A DNA stretch of 64,000 bases from Apoderus coryli (Eukaryota > Arthropoda > Insecta > Coleoptera > Attelabidae), in NCBI GenBank assembly GCA_911728435.2, contig OU452201.1, positions 29,884,001-29,948,000 of the forward strand, written 5' to 3'. Made by a program: the position numbers and the translations under genes. Each line of letters begins with the position of its first letter. Position 1 is the first letter of the stretch. The notes beneath the pieces were generated by a model. That model did no database searches, had not been told where the DNA came from, and saw only the letters and a program-made list of their open reading frames with translations. Positions 10,576 through 20,326 of the stretch are shown in pieces.

Positions 10576-12279
10576 TAGGGATGGCAAAATAAATAAATAT
10601 ATCGATATATTGAATCAAAAGATATATCGAAACTATATATCGATATACTCGATATATCGAATGAAAAATATCGATTTTATATATATATCGATATTATATA
10701 TATTTTTATTTTAGAGTGGATTGTAGTTGTAAATAAACTTCAAATTTTAAAGATTCAAATAATTGAATAAAATAGTATTCATTAAAATTTATTTGCCTGA
10801 AAATACATAGGAATTCCAAAAAACGTGAGAATATTTGTTAGAAATAATTACATTAGGTTAGGTCAATTAATTCAAAATTTTCTGGAACAGAACTTAGAAA
10901 TAATAATTTTGATAATCTATTTCCAGTTAGACGATTTCGATTTTTTGTTGCGTGTGTCGACTGCTACCGCAACACAACAAGGACCTTTTAGTTTTAAAGC
11001 TGTGTATGTAAGCTGCTTTCTTTCGCTACTGATTTGAGCATCCAAACGCGTTGGGATTCACATGTTCTTTCGCTAAAACGCATTTTCTGATTCATCCCCA
11101 CTTTAGCGCCCATCGCGATCTGGATACGTAATCCCATTGCCTCTTTTTGGTAAACTTATCGAGCCTTCAGAAATCCAACAAATCCTGATTAATAAATCCG
11201 GATCAAGAAAACTAGCGGAAGAAAGCAGCTGTAGCAGATACATTTATTTTGGTAATGTACCGATATATCGTGTTGTATATATCGATATTTGTTTCGATAT
11301 ATCGAAAGAAATATATCGATTAAAGGTAATCTTGCAGTATACTTGTGTGTGTTGTGTGCTGCACAGCTGCACAGTTAGACGAATTTTGGGAGTTGAGATT
11401 GTAATCGAAGTGTGGTGTTGCCAGGTTTAAAACACACATATTATGTTGAAACGGTTAAATATTTGACGCTTAATTTTTGGCCGTTATATGTAAATGCTAC
11501 TCTAGTTTATACACCTAGTTGTTGTATTTATGTGATTTATATTTGTGTGAATTAGTTCGATAGCAGTCATCGTTAGGTAATCATTGCAGGAGGTTGGTGG
11601 TAAAATGCTGAATATGGAAGGTTAGGTAGCAGGCAGGGATGTGTTGTAAGGGTGTAATAGTAATTAATAGTAAGAGTTAGTAGAGGAGGGTGGGTGTAGA
11701 AAGCTGGATTGAGATGAGATGTAGTAGGCAGATAGTTGTTATATTAGTTCGATAGCAGTCATTGTTAGGACAACACATTCCTGTCTGCTACCTAACCTTC
11801 CATACTCATGCTCATGCAATGATTACCTAACAATGACTACTATCGAACTAATATAACAACTATCTGCCTACTACATCTCATCTCAATCCAGGTTTCTAGA
11901 CACACCCTCCTTTACTAACTCTTCCTGATAATTACTATTACACCCTTACAACACATCCCTGCCTGCTACCTAACCTTCCATACTCAGCATTTAACTCCCA
12001 ACCCCTGCAATGATATAATAATTGCATCCACTATAAATTTATAATATCATAAAATTGTATTATTTATCCTATCAGTCGATATAGTCAATAGATACCAACC
12101 TTGCAACATAGCTAGAGTAGTGACACTTTTTCACCTAAATTTCGTCTGACTGCGCAGCGGCGCGGTCAGACCATAATTTCACACATGTATACTGCAAGAT
12201 TACCCGATTAAAATATATCGATATATTAAAAAAATATATCGATATTTTTAATATATCGATATATCGTTCGATATCCCTA
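10576..12279. mobile_element. hAT-like element with ATATCGATAT subterminal arrays
   Basis: The ends TAGGGATGGCA and ATATCCCTA are flanked by a perfect 8-bp duplication, GTCGTGTC (10568-10575 and 12280-12287). About 100 bases inside each end consist of repeated ATATCGATAT palindromes. An internal block at about 11260-11345 is an inverted copy of the right terminal region (12175-12260), so the element contains part of a second copy. No transposase ORF is visible, so it is non-autonomous. A foldback repeat (11579-12014) sits inside it. Confidence 0.8.
11579..12014. repeat. Imperfect foldback repeat inside the hAT-like element
   Basis: The left arm 11579-11769 pairs with the right arm 11826-12014, with a 56-base loop and scattered mismatches. 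The arms share 'ggaaggttaggtagcaggcagg' in inverse form, and part of it recurs a third time in the loop side (about 11768-11805). There is no coding signal. Confidence 0.75.
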
Positions 12280-12470
12280 GTCGTGTCCAGAACAATCAAT
12301 AAATTACAACAAAGAAATATTGTCATCAGTTGTCATCTATTTTTTTAGTTTGTTTTCTAAGTTTTTGTGGGAAGTGTTTTAATTATTATAAACTATATTA
12401 TATACTTTATTTAGTGCTACTTTTTCATCAGTGGGTTAGTTTATGTGGAAACAAACGTTTGGTTACTGAA

Positions 12471-12588
12471 ATGACAGCAGAGAACATCTACAACAATTGT
12501 AGAATTTGTTCGGAGAAGTTTATACCAGAAGATGTTGCACCTTATCAAACTTTCAAAAAGGGAGTATTGCCTGCATTAAAACTGCCAG
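12471..12588 (+). CDS. Possible first coding exon, Cys-containing protein (unidentified)
   Basis: From the ATG at 12471 the frame reads MTAENIYNNCRICSEKF and ends at the donor CCAG|GTATGT. The intron phase is 1. An exon 2.8 kb downstream (15379, acceptor TTTTTTTTTCAG) begins in the matching phase, which gives a continuous frame across the junction. The C-x2-C motif is too little to define a domain. The two exons together are the only non-transposon gene candidate in the left half besides HIPK. Confidence is limited because the first exon ORF is short and lies close to repeats. Confidence 0.35.
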
Positions 12589-12887
12589 GTATGTTCAGTT
12601 CTATTTGGTTTTTAAACATTTTCAGTATACCTATTTATTATTTTACCGCTGGATGTTATGTCTTATGATGGACACCTTCGCAGAAAGCCTATTATGCTAT
12701 TGACTTCCATCATCATCGTCCTGTTGACCCTTATCACAAGGTATTTATGCAAGTATTTCTATCATTTGTAGTTATCAGAGTGAAATGTGTTATTTAATTT
12801 TCTTTATCTTTGACAACCTACACCGGCCGGTAAACATCTACTGGTGATGTTTCGCACTTCCAATGTGACAAACTTGGGCAATCAATA

Positions 12888-13812
12888 GGGTTATTCTTTC
12901 GTAGTGATTGATCTGAACCAAGTGAATGTGATTAAACTGAATGTGATTATACTGAACTGAATATTTGGCGAAACCGAAAGATCATCTTTTTTGTGATTGT
13001 CTTTCACTTAACCTCGAAAACTTGTGCAAACAACCAAATCTGCTCTGAAAACTGGAAAATTATTTCTTCCATTATATTATTATCCATGTTTTAAACTTTT
13101 ACAATTTATTGGTTTGATTCGAAATCATATTCCAATTATTAGCTCTCAATTTTCAATACTTTTAGAGGTTAACTGTCAACTGAACGAACTAACCGGTACC
13201 TGGAGGTTGATCAGTAAGGGGTAAGGGGGGTAGGAACTTTAATCAGTTTGGTAGAAGTGACCGATGTCGAAAGAATACGCACAATCGTGAATGAACTGAT
13301 AATTTTCAGATTGTTCACTTAGTTCAGTACGAAAGAATAACCCTATTGTTGTCATAAGGGTTATTGTTTCGTACTGAACGAAGTGAACAATCTGAAAATT
13401 GTCAGTTCATTCACGATTGAGCGTATTCTTTCGACATCGGTCACTTCTACCAAAGTGATTAAAATTCCTACCCCCCTTGCCGCTTACTGATCAACCTCTA
13501 GGTACCGGTTAGTTCGTTCAGTTAACAGTTAACCTCTAAAAGTATTGAATATTGAGAGATAATAATTGGCATATGATTTCGAATCAAACCAATAAATTAT
13601 AAAAGTTTAAAACATGGATAATAATATCATGGAAGAAATAATTTTCCAGTTTTCAGAGCAGATTTGGTTGTTTTCACAAGTTTTCGAGGTTAAGTGAAAG
13701 ACAATCACAAAAAAGATGATCTTTCGGTTTCGCCAAATATTCAGTTCAGTATAATCACATTCAGTTTATTCACATTCACTTGTTCAGATCAATCACTACG
13801 AAAGAATAACCC
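12888..13812. mobile_element. Two TA-flanked MITEs in inverted tandem
   Basis: Each half is a roughly 457-bp unit with its own inverted ends, GGGTTATTCTTTCGTA and the inverse. Unit 1 is 12888-13344 and unit 2 is about 13357-13812 in opposite orientation. They are separated by a dozen bases (tattgttgtcata). TA dinucleotides abut each outer and inner end, as expected for Tc1/mariner-class MITEs. The two units are nearly identical, so together they look like a 925-bp palindrome. No ORF with family similarity is present. Confidence 0.8.
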
Positions 13813-13815
13813 TAT

Positions 13816-14050
13816 AATCACACGAGTACAAGTTGACCAGAAATACTTATGGAAAGGTCGGTCAATATTGAACAAACCATCTGCTTCAAATTTCGGAAAC
13901 ATGAGAGTAATGTTAAACTGGTCACTCCAAATCCAATGTACTAAACCATCTAGCATCCATAACATAGCCCGGTTACGGTGCTTCACAAAAATGGGCACCA
14001 GTTTATTAACGGGTAACGTAGCAGCCCTACCTTCATACAATAATTTGCAT
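13816..14050 (-). other. Coding-like minus-strand stretch, family not recognised
   Basis: The minus frame from about 14040 down to the MITE border stays open for roughly 75 codons. It has protein-like composition, including 'PVNKLVPIF' and 'MLWMLDGLVHWIW', rather than the Lys/Asn/Ile bias of random AT-rich frames. No ATG starts it and no splice sites are clear. It may be a captured or broken exon cut by the MITE pair. I cannot name the family. Confidence 0.25.
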
Positions 14051-14227
14051 GAGAAACAGGTAGGTTGTCAAAGATAAAGAAAATTAAATATGGACATATT
14101 TCACTCTGATAATAACTACAAATTATAGAAATACTTGCATAAATACCTTGTAACAAGGGCCAACAGGACGATGATGATGGAAGCCAATAGCATAATAGGC
14201 TTTCTGCGAAGGAGTTCTTCATAAGAC

Positions 14228-14257
14228 CGTTGATTGAAATAAATATTTCAATCAACG
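14228..14257. mobile_element. 30-bp palindromic insertion with 7-bp target duplication, copy 1
   Basis: The insert has 13-base arms (CGTTGATTGAAAT and its inverse) around AAAT. ATAAGAC occurs immediately on both sides (14221-14227 and 14258-14264). The inverse arm of the surrounding duplication (12640-12822) has the same flank with a single ATAAGAC and no insert, which serves as a pre-insertion allele. A second copy is at 23397-23425. Confidence 0.8.
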
Positions 14258-14284
14258 ATAAGACATAACATCCAGCGGTAAAAT

Positions 14285-15378
14285 CATTCGTAACCGCATA
14301 GGTTACATTGACAATAACTCCGCAAACAGCTTTCGCTGCGGAAATTCAGCTACACCTAATTCACCGGCCGGTGAATTAGGATGCTGGCAGTGTGGTTTAA
14401 CCAGTAGTTTATTTCTAGATCTCGGAGTGTTGGACAATATAATGACTATGATCTTTGATGGACAATGTTGGTTTCGCTTGTGTTACATTTCAAGTAATAA
14501 TACTTCTTAGTAACAATATATTTCAAGTTTTGAATATTAAGGTGTTTAAACACGTAAATATTAATAATAATTGGGGGTTTTAAAATTTGTGAGCTCAAGT
14601 TAACTTCTGCGCTAACCCAACCATAAAATTGCTTAAATGACTCTCCTGTAAGAATTTTTACTTAGCAACTGATTTTCTTATCCATATTGTGTTTGTAGAT
14701 ATGATATGACGTAATTTATGTAAGATAATTTTGATATAGAAATTGCCGAAAGTGTTGACTATTTATGTAGATTGAAGTTAGGTCTGTTCCATAAAAAGAA
14801 GAGAGAAATTTTTAATTTGGGGAAGTTTGTACTTTCATTCCATTCGACAACAGCCAGTTCCAATACGATTTGGATACCTATTTGTCTTTAAAATTATTAA
14901 TACCTCCACATTTATCTTTCTTTTGGTTTTATTATCTTGACGTGATAAGCCTGTTTCACCTTTTGATATTCGTCAAGCGGCGCCCATAAAAATTACCGAT
15001 CTCGCTTTTGTGGTGTACTTAGAATTTTCGGATAAAATCTAATCGTAGGTTGTTTCGTAACGACTCACGTCCCTGCTCTCCACAACCAACTGAGTGCCGC
15101 GCCCTTTAAAATCAAGCAGTTGTACTTTGTTATAGACAACTGCATTAAAACCTAAGTTGCTATAAAGTACTACCATTATCTTTATAAAGACAATGGTACT
15201 ACTAAACTAAATACATAACAATATATAGGTTTCAATAATACGTTGAGCTTCCAAACCTTACAAACGACACTATATGGAAAAAATGTAAGGGACCTATTGT
15301 TGAATAGTCTAGCCTACAAATTGCTCAAATATAAATTTATATAATAGTACCTACCTATGTAATAATATTTTTTTTCAG
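14285..15378. other. Intron-like AT-rich DNA with a 26-bp perfect palindrome
   Basis: 14355-14380 is a perfect palindrome centred on CACCGGCCGGTG. The related ACCGGCCGGT occurs at 12822-12831 beside the inner edge of the left arm of the inverted duplication. The remainder has no coding or repeat signal. If the exons at 12471 and 15379 belong together, this is their intron. Confidence 0.4.
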
Positions 15379-15581
15379 ATCACCTTGAAAATGAAATTAT
15401 CCGTATGTTAAACAGAATCCATGAGAGGATCGACCGCACTGCAGAAAGATTGTCCGAAAAAGATCGTAGAGAAATCACAGAACTAGAATGGAAACATGCT
15501 TCAATCGTCTTAGACCGATTTATTATTATTCGGTATTTTTTTATTAGTAACAATTATAAGTACAACTACTATACTTTGTAG
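15379..15581 (+). CDS. Possible exon with nAChR-like pre-M4 helix
   Basis: A strong acceptor (polypyrimidine tract then CAG at 15376-15378) precedes a phase-1 exon reading 'HLENEIIRMLNRIHERIDR', then an acidic/basic helix and 'EWKHASIVLDRF'. The E-W-K-x-(A/V)-x-(I/M)-V-x-DR block resembles the amphipathic helix before M4 in Cys-loop (nicotinic acetylcholine) receptor subunits. No M4 membrane segment follows; the frame stops at 15579-15581, or splices at CG|GTATTT (15532). It joins the 12471-12588 exon in phase. The receptor similarity is from memory and short. A generic helical protein is the alternative. Confidence 0.35.
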
Positions 15582-15748
15582 AAGTCCACAAGATACATAA
15601 TTAAAAATTTAGACTTGTCCCGTAATATAAATGTTAAAATAGTTTACTCAGAAATGTAAATAAATTCAAATTGGATTTAAAGAAATGTGTACTTATTGAA
15701 TTTTCTCGGGACTTGTAGTCCCTCCTCAGTACTCATGATTGATTTATT

Positions 15749-18133
15749 AGCTCTCCATATCATATATGTAATATATGTATATATGGAGACTATTAGTTTC
15801 ATGAAAAAAAAATTTTTTTTAATTTCACCGGAAATACTTCTTTTTGGTCATTTTATACATAAATAAGTAGTTTTAAAAAAATGTCTGTCTGTCTGTCTGT
15901 ATGTCTGTCTGTCTGTCTGTCTGTCTGTATCCACGAAAACGCAAAAACCGCTTAACAGATTTTAACCAAATTTAGTACAAAAATACTATTGGACATGGCA
16001 AGGAGCTGATTAGATTTTGGGAAACATTGAGCGTAGGCAAAGGGTTTAAAAGAGGGTTCAAAAATTAAAAAAATTCATAGTTCTTAAACTTATCCGAAAT
16101 ACTGCATATTTTTTTACGCATTTAATTGAATATAACCTAAAATATTGAACATAAAATATTAGACCACATTGGCGTTCGAAAATAGTGTAAAATGGGGTAA
16201 AAAAGATTAAAAAAAAACGTATTTCTTAAAAATAGCAGAAATATTAACTAGTTATTGATAGTTTTGATAGAATATAACCTATAAAATGTGTCATGAATAA
16301 CTTACTTTCATAGGCGTTCGTAAATATTGGAAAAGGGGTCAAAACATAAAAAATATATATTTCCTAAACTTATTCGAAATATGGAATAATTTTTCATAGT
16401 TGTGATACAATATAAGCTAAAAAATATTCCATAAAAGAATTGGTTCACACAGGCGTTAGAAAATAGTTTAAAAAAGGGTCAAAAACGAAAAAAAAACGTT
16501 TCCCAAATATACCAGAAAAATTGGCTAATTATATATAGCTTGGATATAAGATAACCTAAAAAATGCAGCATAAAATTTTTATTCACATAGGCGTTCGTAA
16601 ATAGTAGAAAAAGGGGTAAAATAAAAAAAAATTAAAATGTAAAAAATTTTATATGTAACTAGATGAATTGGTGTTAAAAATACACGACAAAAATTAATGT
16701 ACCATAGGCGTCCGTAAAAATTCTATAAAAGGGTCAGAAAAAATTTGTATCCGTGATAACTCAAAAACCACTTAACGGATTGTAACCACATTTGGTACGA
16801 AAATACTACAGGATAATTATAGGTGGTGATTAACATTGAGCGTAGGCAACGGGTTTAAAAGAGGTTTCAAAAATTTAAAAAATCATAGTTCTTAAACTTA
16901 TCCGAAATATTGAATAATTTTTTATAGTTGTGATAGAATATAACCTAAAAAATGTTACATACAAGAATTAGTTCACACAGGCGTTCGAAAATAGTGTTAA
17001 AAAAGGGTCAAAAACGAAAAAAAAATGTTTTCCAAATATACCAGAAAAATTGGCTAATTATATATAGCTTTGATATAAGATAACCTAAAAAATGCAGCAT
17101 AAAATTTTTATTTACATAGGCGTTCGTAAATAGTAGAAAAAGGGGTAAAATAAAAAAAATTAAAATGTAAAAATTTTTATATTTAACTAGTTGAGTTGGT
17201 GTTAAAAATACACGACACAAATTAATGTTCCATAGGCGTCCGTGAAAATTCTATAAAAGGGTCAGAAAAAATTTGTATCCGTGATAACTCAAAAACCACT
17301 TAACGGATTTTAACCACATTTGGTACGAAAATACTACAGGCTATTTATAGGTGGTGATTCACATTGAGCGTAGGCAAGGGGTTTAAAAGAGGGTTCAAAA
17401 ATTAAAAAAATTATAGTTCTTAAACTTATCCGAAATATTGAATAATTTTGTATAGGTGTGATAGAATATAACCTAAAAAATGTTACATAAAAGAATTAGT
17501 TCACACAGGCGTTCGAAAATAGTCTTAAAAAAAGAGTCAAAAACGAAAAAAAAATGTTTCCCAAATATACCAGAAAAATTGGCTAATTATATATAGCTTT
17601 CATATAAGATAACCTAAAAAATGCAGCATAAAATTTTTATTTACATAGGCGTTCGTAAATAGTAAAAAAAGGGGTAAAATGAAAAAAAAATTAAAATGTA
17701 AAAAAATTTATATTTAACTAGTTGAATTGGTGTTAAAAATACACGACAAAAATTAATGTTCCATAGGCGTCCGTGAAAATTCTATAAAAGGGTCAGGAAA
17801 AAATTGTATCCGTGATAACTCAAAAACCACTTAACGGATAACCTACAACATGCAGCATAACAATTTTGTTTACATAGGCGTTCGTAAATAGTAGAAAAGG
17901 GAGCAAAATAAATTTTATAATAAAACTAAAAAAAAATCAATTATTTTGCGTACAAGAATTTGGCCTAGATCTGAAATATAAAATATCTGCGTATAAATAG
18001 TGCCTCCAAAGAGAAGAAAAAGGCTGATGTCTAAAACAAAACAAAAATTTAGATAAATGACAAAAAGGTCATAAAATTATTACTTTTACACTTAAATATG
18101 GAGAGCTATTCGTGCCTCGAGGGCAACAGCTAG
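15749..18133 (+). mobile_element. Helentron-associated (HINE-like) non-autonomous element
   Basis: The left end AGCTCTCCATAT is matched by an inverted ATATGGAGAGCT at 18096-18107. This is followed by a small hairpin (TGCC-TCGAG-GGCA, 18113-18125) and a CTAG end at 18130-18133. T residues flank both ends. A (CTGT)n microsatellite lies at 15883-15928, and tandem repeats fill the interior. Subterminal inverted repeats, an inner GTCY-type microsatellite and a 3' hairpin are the hallmarks of Helentron-derived HINE/DINE elements. No Rep/helicase ORF is present. An inverted, 3'-truncated copy is at 30075-31595. Confidence 0.7.
16450..17960 (+). repeat. Tandem repeat, period about 530 bp, inside the HINE
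   Basis: Marker phrases recur at constant spacing. The 'cataggcgttcgtaaatagta' block is at about 16587, 17115 and 17644, and the 'cataggcgtccgt' block at about 16703, 17231 and 17762. Each unit contains sub-blocks ending in 'aggcgttcg' and 'aaaggggt', so the unit is itself built from older divergent 110-140-bp repeats. About 2.5 copies are present. Confidence 0.8.
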
Positions 18134-19312
18134 TTGTTCTTGTGATTGATGTACATTAATCTTTGATAATACATATACATATTAATGTGTTCGTAAATTT
18201 TCTTCTTCTTAATGTGCGTAACTTACTATAAGTTTAAATTTAATTTTAAGTGTTTGATTCCTGTTATAAGATTTTTTGTATCTTCTTGGAGTTAATAAAC
18301 AATTATTGAGGAAATCCAATTTGCATTGAAAATATTGGTATTGTGTTAATTGTTAATATAAGGAAATTAATTACAACTAACCCAGTGCCTACGTTTAGTT
18401 AACTACACAATATAGGCCAGTATTTTTATTTATTTGGTGCTTGGGAAACAAAATTATACCTTGATAAATTGTATCAAACTTTCGGCTATCTAATAACCGT
18501 TCCTTTTAAAATCTGATGACACTCGTGTAACTCCAGAACAGCTCTAAACGGAACTGTTATAATACGGCTATATTTTGAGAACCCAATTGTTTTACACTGG
18601 CCGTCTTTCCGAAGAAGCACAATACTGTCCCAGGCTTAGATCTTGTGTAAGGTCCCAGGTAAAAAAGACAGATGAGACACTGGGAAAAATTGGCGGCCAT
18701 TATTATTTTAGTTTTTATAGTGTTTGCCAAAAGTATGAATACATGCTTGCACAATTATTAGTGATTAAAAAAAGTTTCAAGTAAATATGACAATACTAAA
18801 TGGTATTAAATTCGTGAAAATTTCAATATTAGTTAAAAGCAAGTTAATATAGGTTTTAGTAATTTTTTTATAATTTCTTCTTTAGTAAACCCAAATATTT
18901 CACACTTCTGCCGGACCATTTAACTATTTTAAACAGCTGGTAGGGTCTGGTAAAGTTGGCAACGCACTACAGCAGCTACATTCTTGTCGGCAACAAATTA
19001 ACATTTTGCAGCCGATGCACAAAGTCTTCATCACATAAATTAATTATCTCAATTAACTCAAATACGTTAGTAACTCCCTTTTTTTTAATGTTATAATATT
19101 AATTTTAAACTAACTACTTAACTAATCAAAGCGATTCGAAATTTATACTACTTTTACTATAATAGCTAGAAGTAAATAATATACAAACTTGTCCGAACTC
19201 GAAGAAAAAATGATATTTGCGCGGCAAAACATTTGATTCACTCGAATATATTTGGCAACATCGCATATATCCCTTATATTATTTTCCTTGTCTAAGTTCT
19301 TGTTAGTAGTAG
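18134..19312. other. Non-coding DNA with dispersed repeat copy 2 (18667-18942)
   Basis: 18667-18942 is the second copy of the repeat at 1271-1566. The short frames over it are not coding. Nothing else is recognised. Confidence 0.5.
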
Positions 19313-19489
19313 CATTGTGTTTATTATAATATAGTGTGTCAGCGCTTGGTTAGTATCATCATCTAACAACAGACGGCGTTATCAACTTCAGTCGTTCATT
19401 AATAAATTTCTGGTATATGATGGCGCCATCTGTTGTTAGTTGACAGGTACTAACCAAGCGCTGACACACTATATTATATAAACACAATG
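19313..19489. mobile_element. 177-bp hairpin MITE, probable 7-bp duplication
   Basis: The ends CATTGTGTTTAT... and the inverse form arms of about 42 bases (19313-19355 and 19448-19489) sharing GTGTGTCAGCGCTTGGTTAGTA in inverse form. GTAGTAG flanks both sides (19306-19312 and 19490-19496). The flank is internally repetitive, so a 7-bp duplication is likely but not certain. No ORF. Confidence 0.65.
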
Positions 19490-19499
19490 GTAGTAGCAT

Positions 19500-20200
19500 T
19501 AGGGAGTTAAAGTTGTTCATGAGACAAGAACGTATACGTATCTATTGACAGCTAGACATGCGCATAATGAATTTTTCATCTCGTTTGCGGATACATATCC
19601 CGTATCGATACGGTCTCTTGCGTGTCATTATTAGGGAGTTAAGGCAAAACCAAGGACGTATACGTATCTCCATACGTAAACGTGAGATTTTGGTTATGTT
19701 TACACTAGATAAGCAGTCATTCAAAATAGAGTTAAGGTGCCATCGAATACGTATCGTATATGCGGAAGGTAGAGATAACACTTTAGTTGAGAAAAAGACT
19801 CTTAGATTTTTCTACTTTAATTTACTATGTTGTTAATATTATTGTTTTTTTAATTATTAACCAAATACCCATATATTTTATTATGTATACCTATAAACAA
19901 TAACAGAAAAATGTTTATAATTGTTACAAAATAAACTACTAATAATAATAAAATATTTATAACAAAATAGCTTAGCTTAATTATTAATAAAGATTCACAG
20001 TTTTTGTTGTTCTATTCTAGATATTCGTACAAGTTCATGTAATTCCGACAACAATCAGTTCAATACGTATACGATACGCGTAGAGGTACATATGTTTACG
20101 GCCTTCGTATCGTTAAACGTATCATAAAGTTAAAGAGCGCATGCGTAGATGTCAAAAGATACGTTTACGTATACGTCACTGGCTTTGCCTTAACTGCCTA
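19500..20200. mobile_element. hAT-like TIR element with CGTATACGTA subterminal motifs
   Basis: The right end reads CTGCCTA after GGCTTTGCCTTAA. Its inverse (TAGGCAGTTAAGGCAAAGCC) matches TAGGGAGTTAAGGCAAAACC at 19632, and more weakly TAGGGAGTTAA at 19500, so there are two nested left ends. Multiple ACGTATACGTA palindromes follow each end. No perfect 8-bp duplication was found. No coding frame is recognised. Confidence 0.55.
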
Positions 20201-20326
20201 TCATTGAGATATCTGCCTATTCACATTCAGACGAGAACGCATTCTACCGGAAATCCTCGATTGTATGACCGGAGGTATCCGAACGAGTTAAGCAAATATA
20301 AACATAACCAGGTCCACTTAACGTTA

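Larger units (their letters stand above)
12640..14284. repeat. Inverted duplication enclosing a MITE pair
   Basis: The left arm 12640-12822 and right arm 14060-14284 are inverse copies, about 183 bases plus insertions. The right arm is longer because it received a 30-bp palindrome with a 7-bp duplication at 14221-14264. The empty site is intact in the left arm. Between the arms lie the TA-flanked MITE pair (12888-13812) and an unidentified coding-like stretch (13816-14050, -). Confidence 0.8.
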
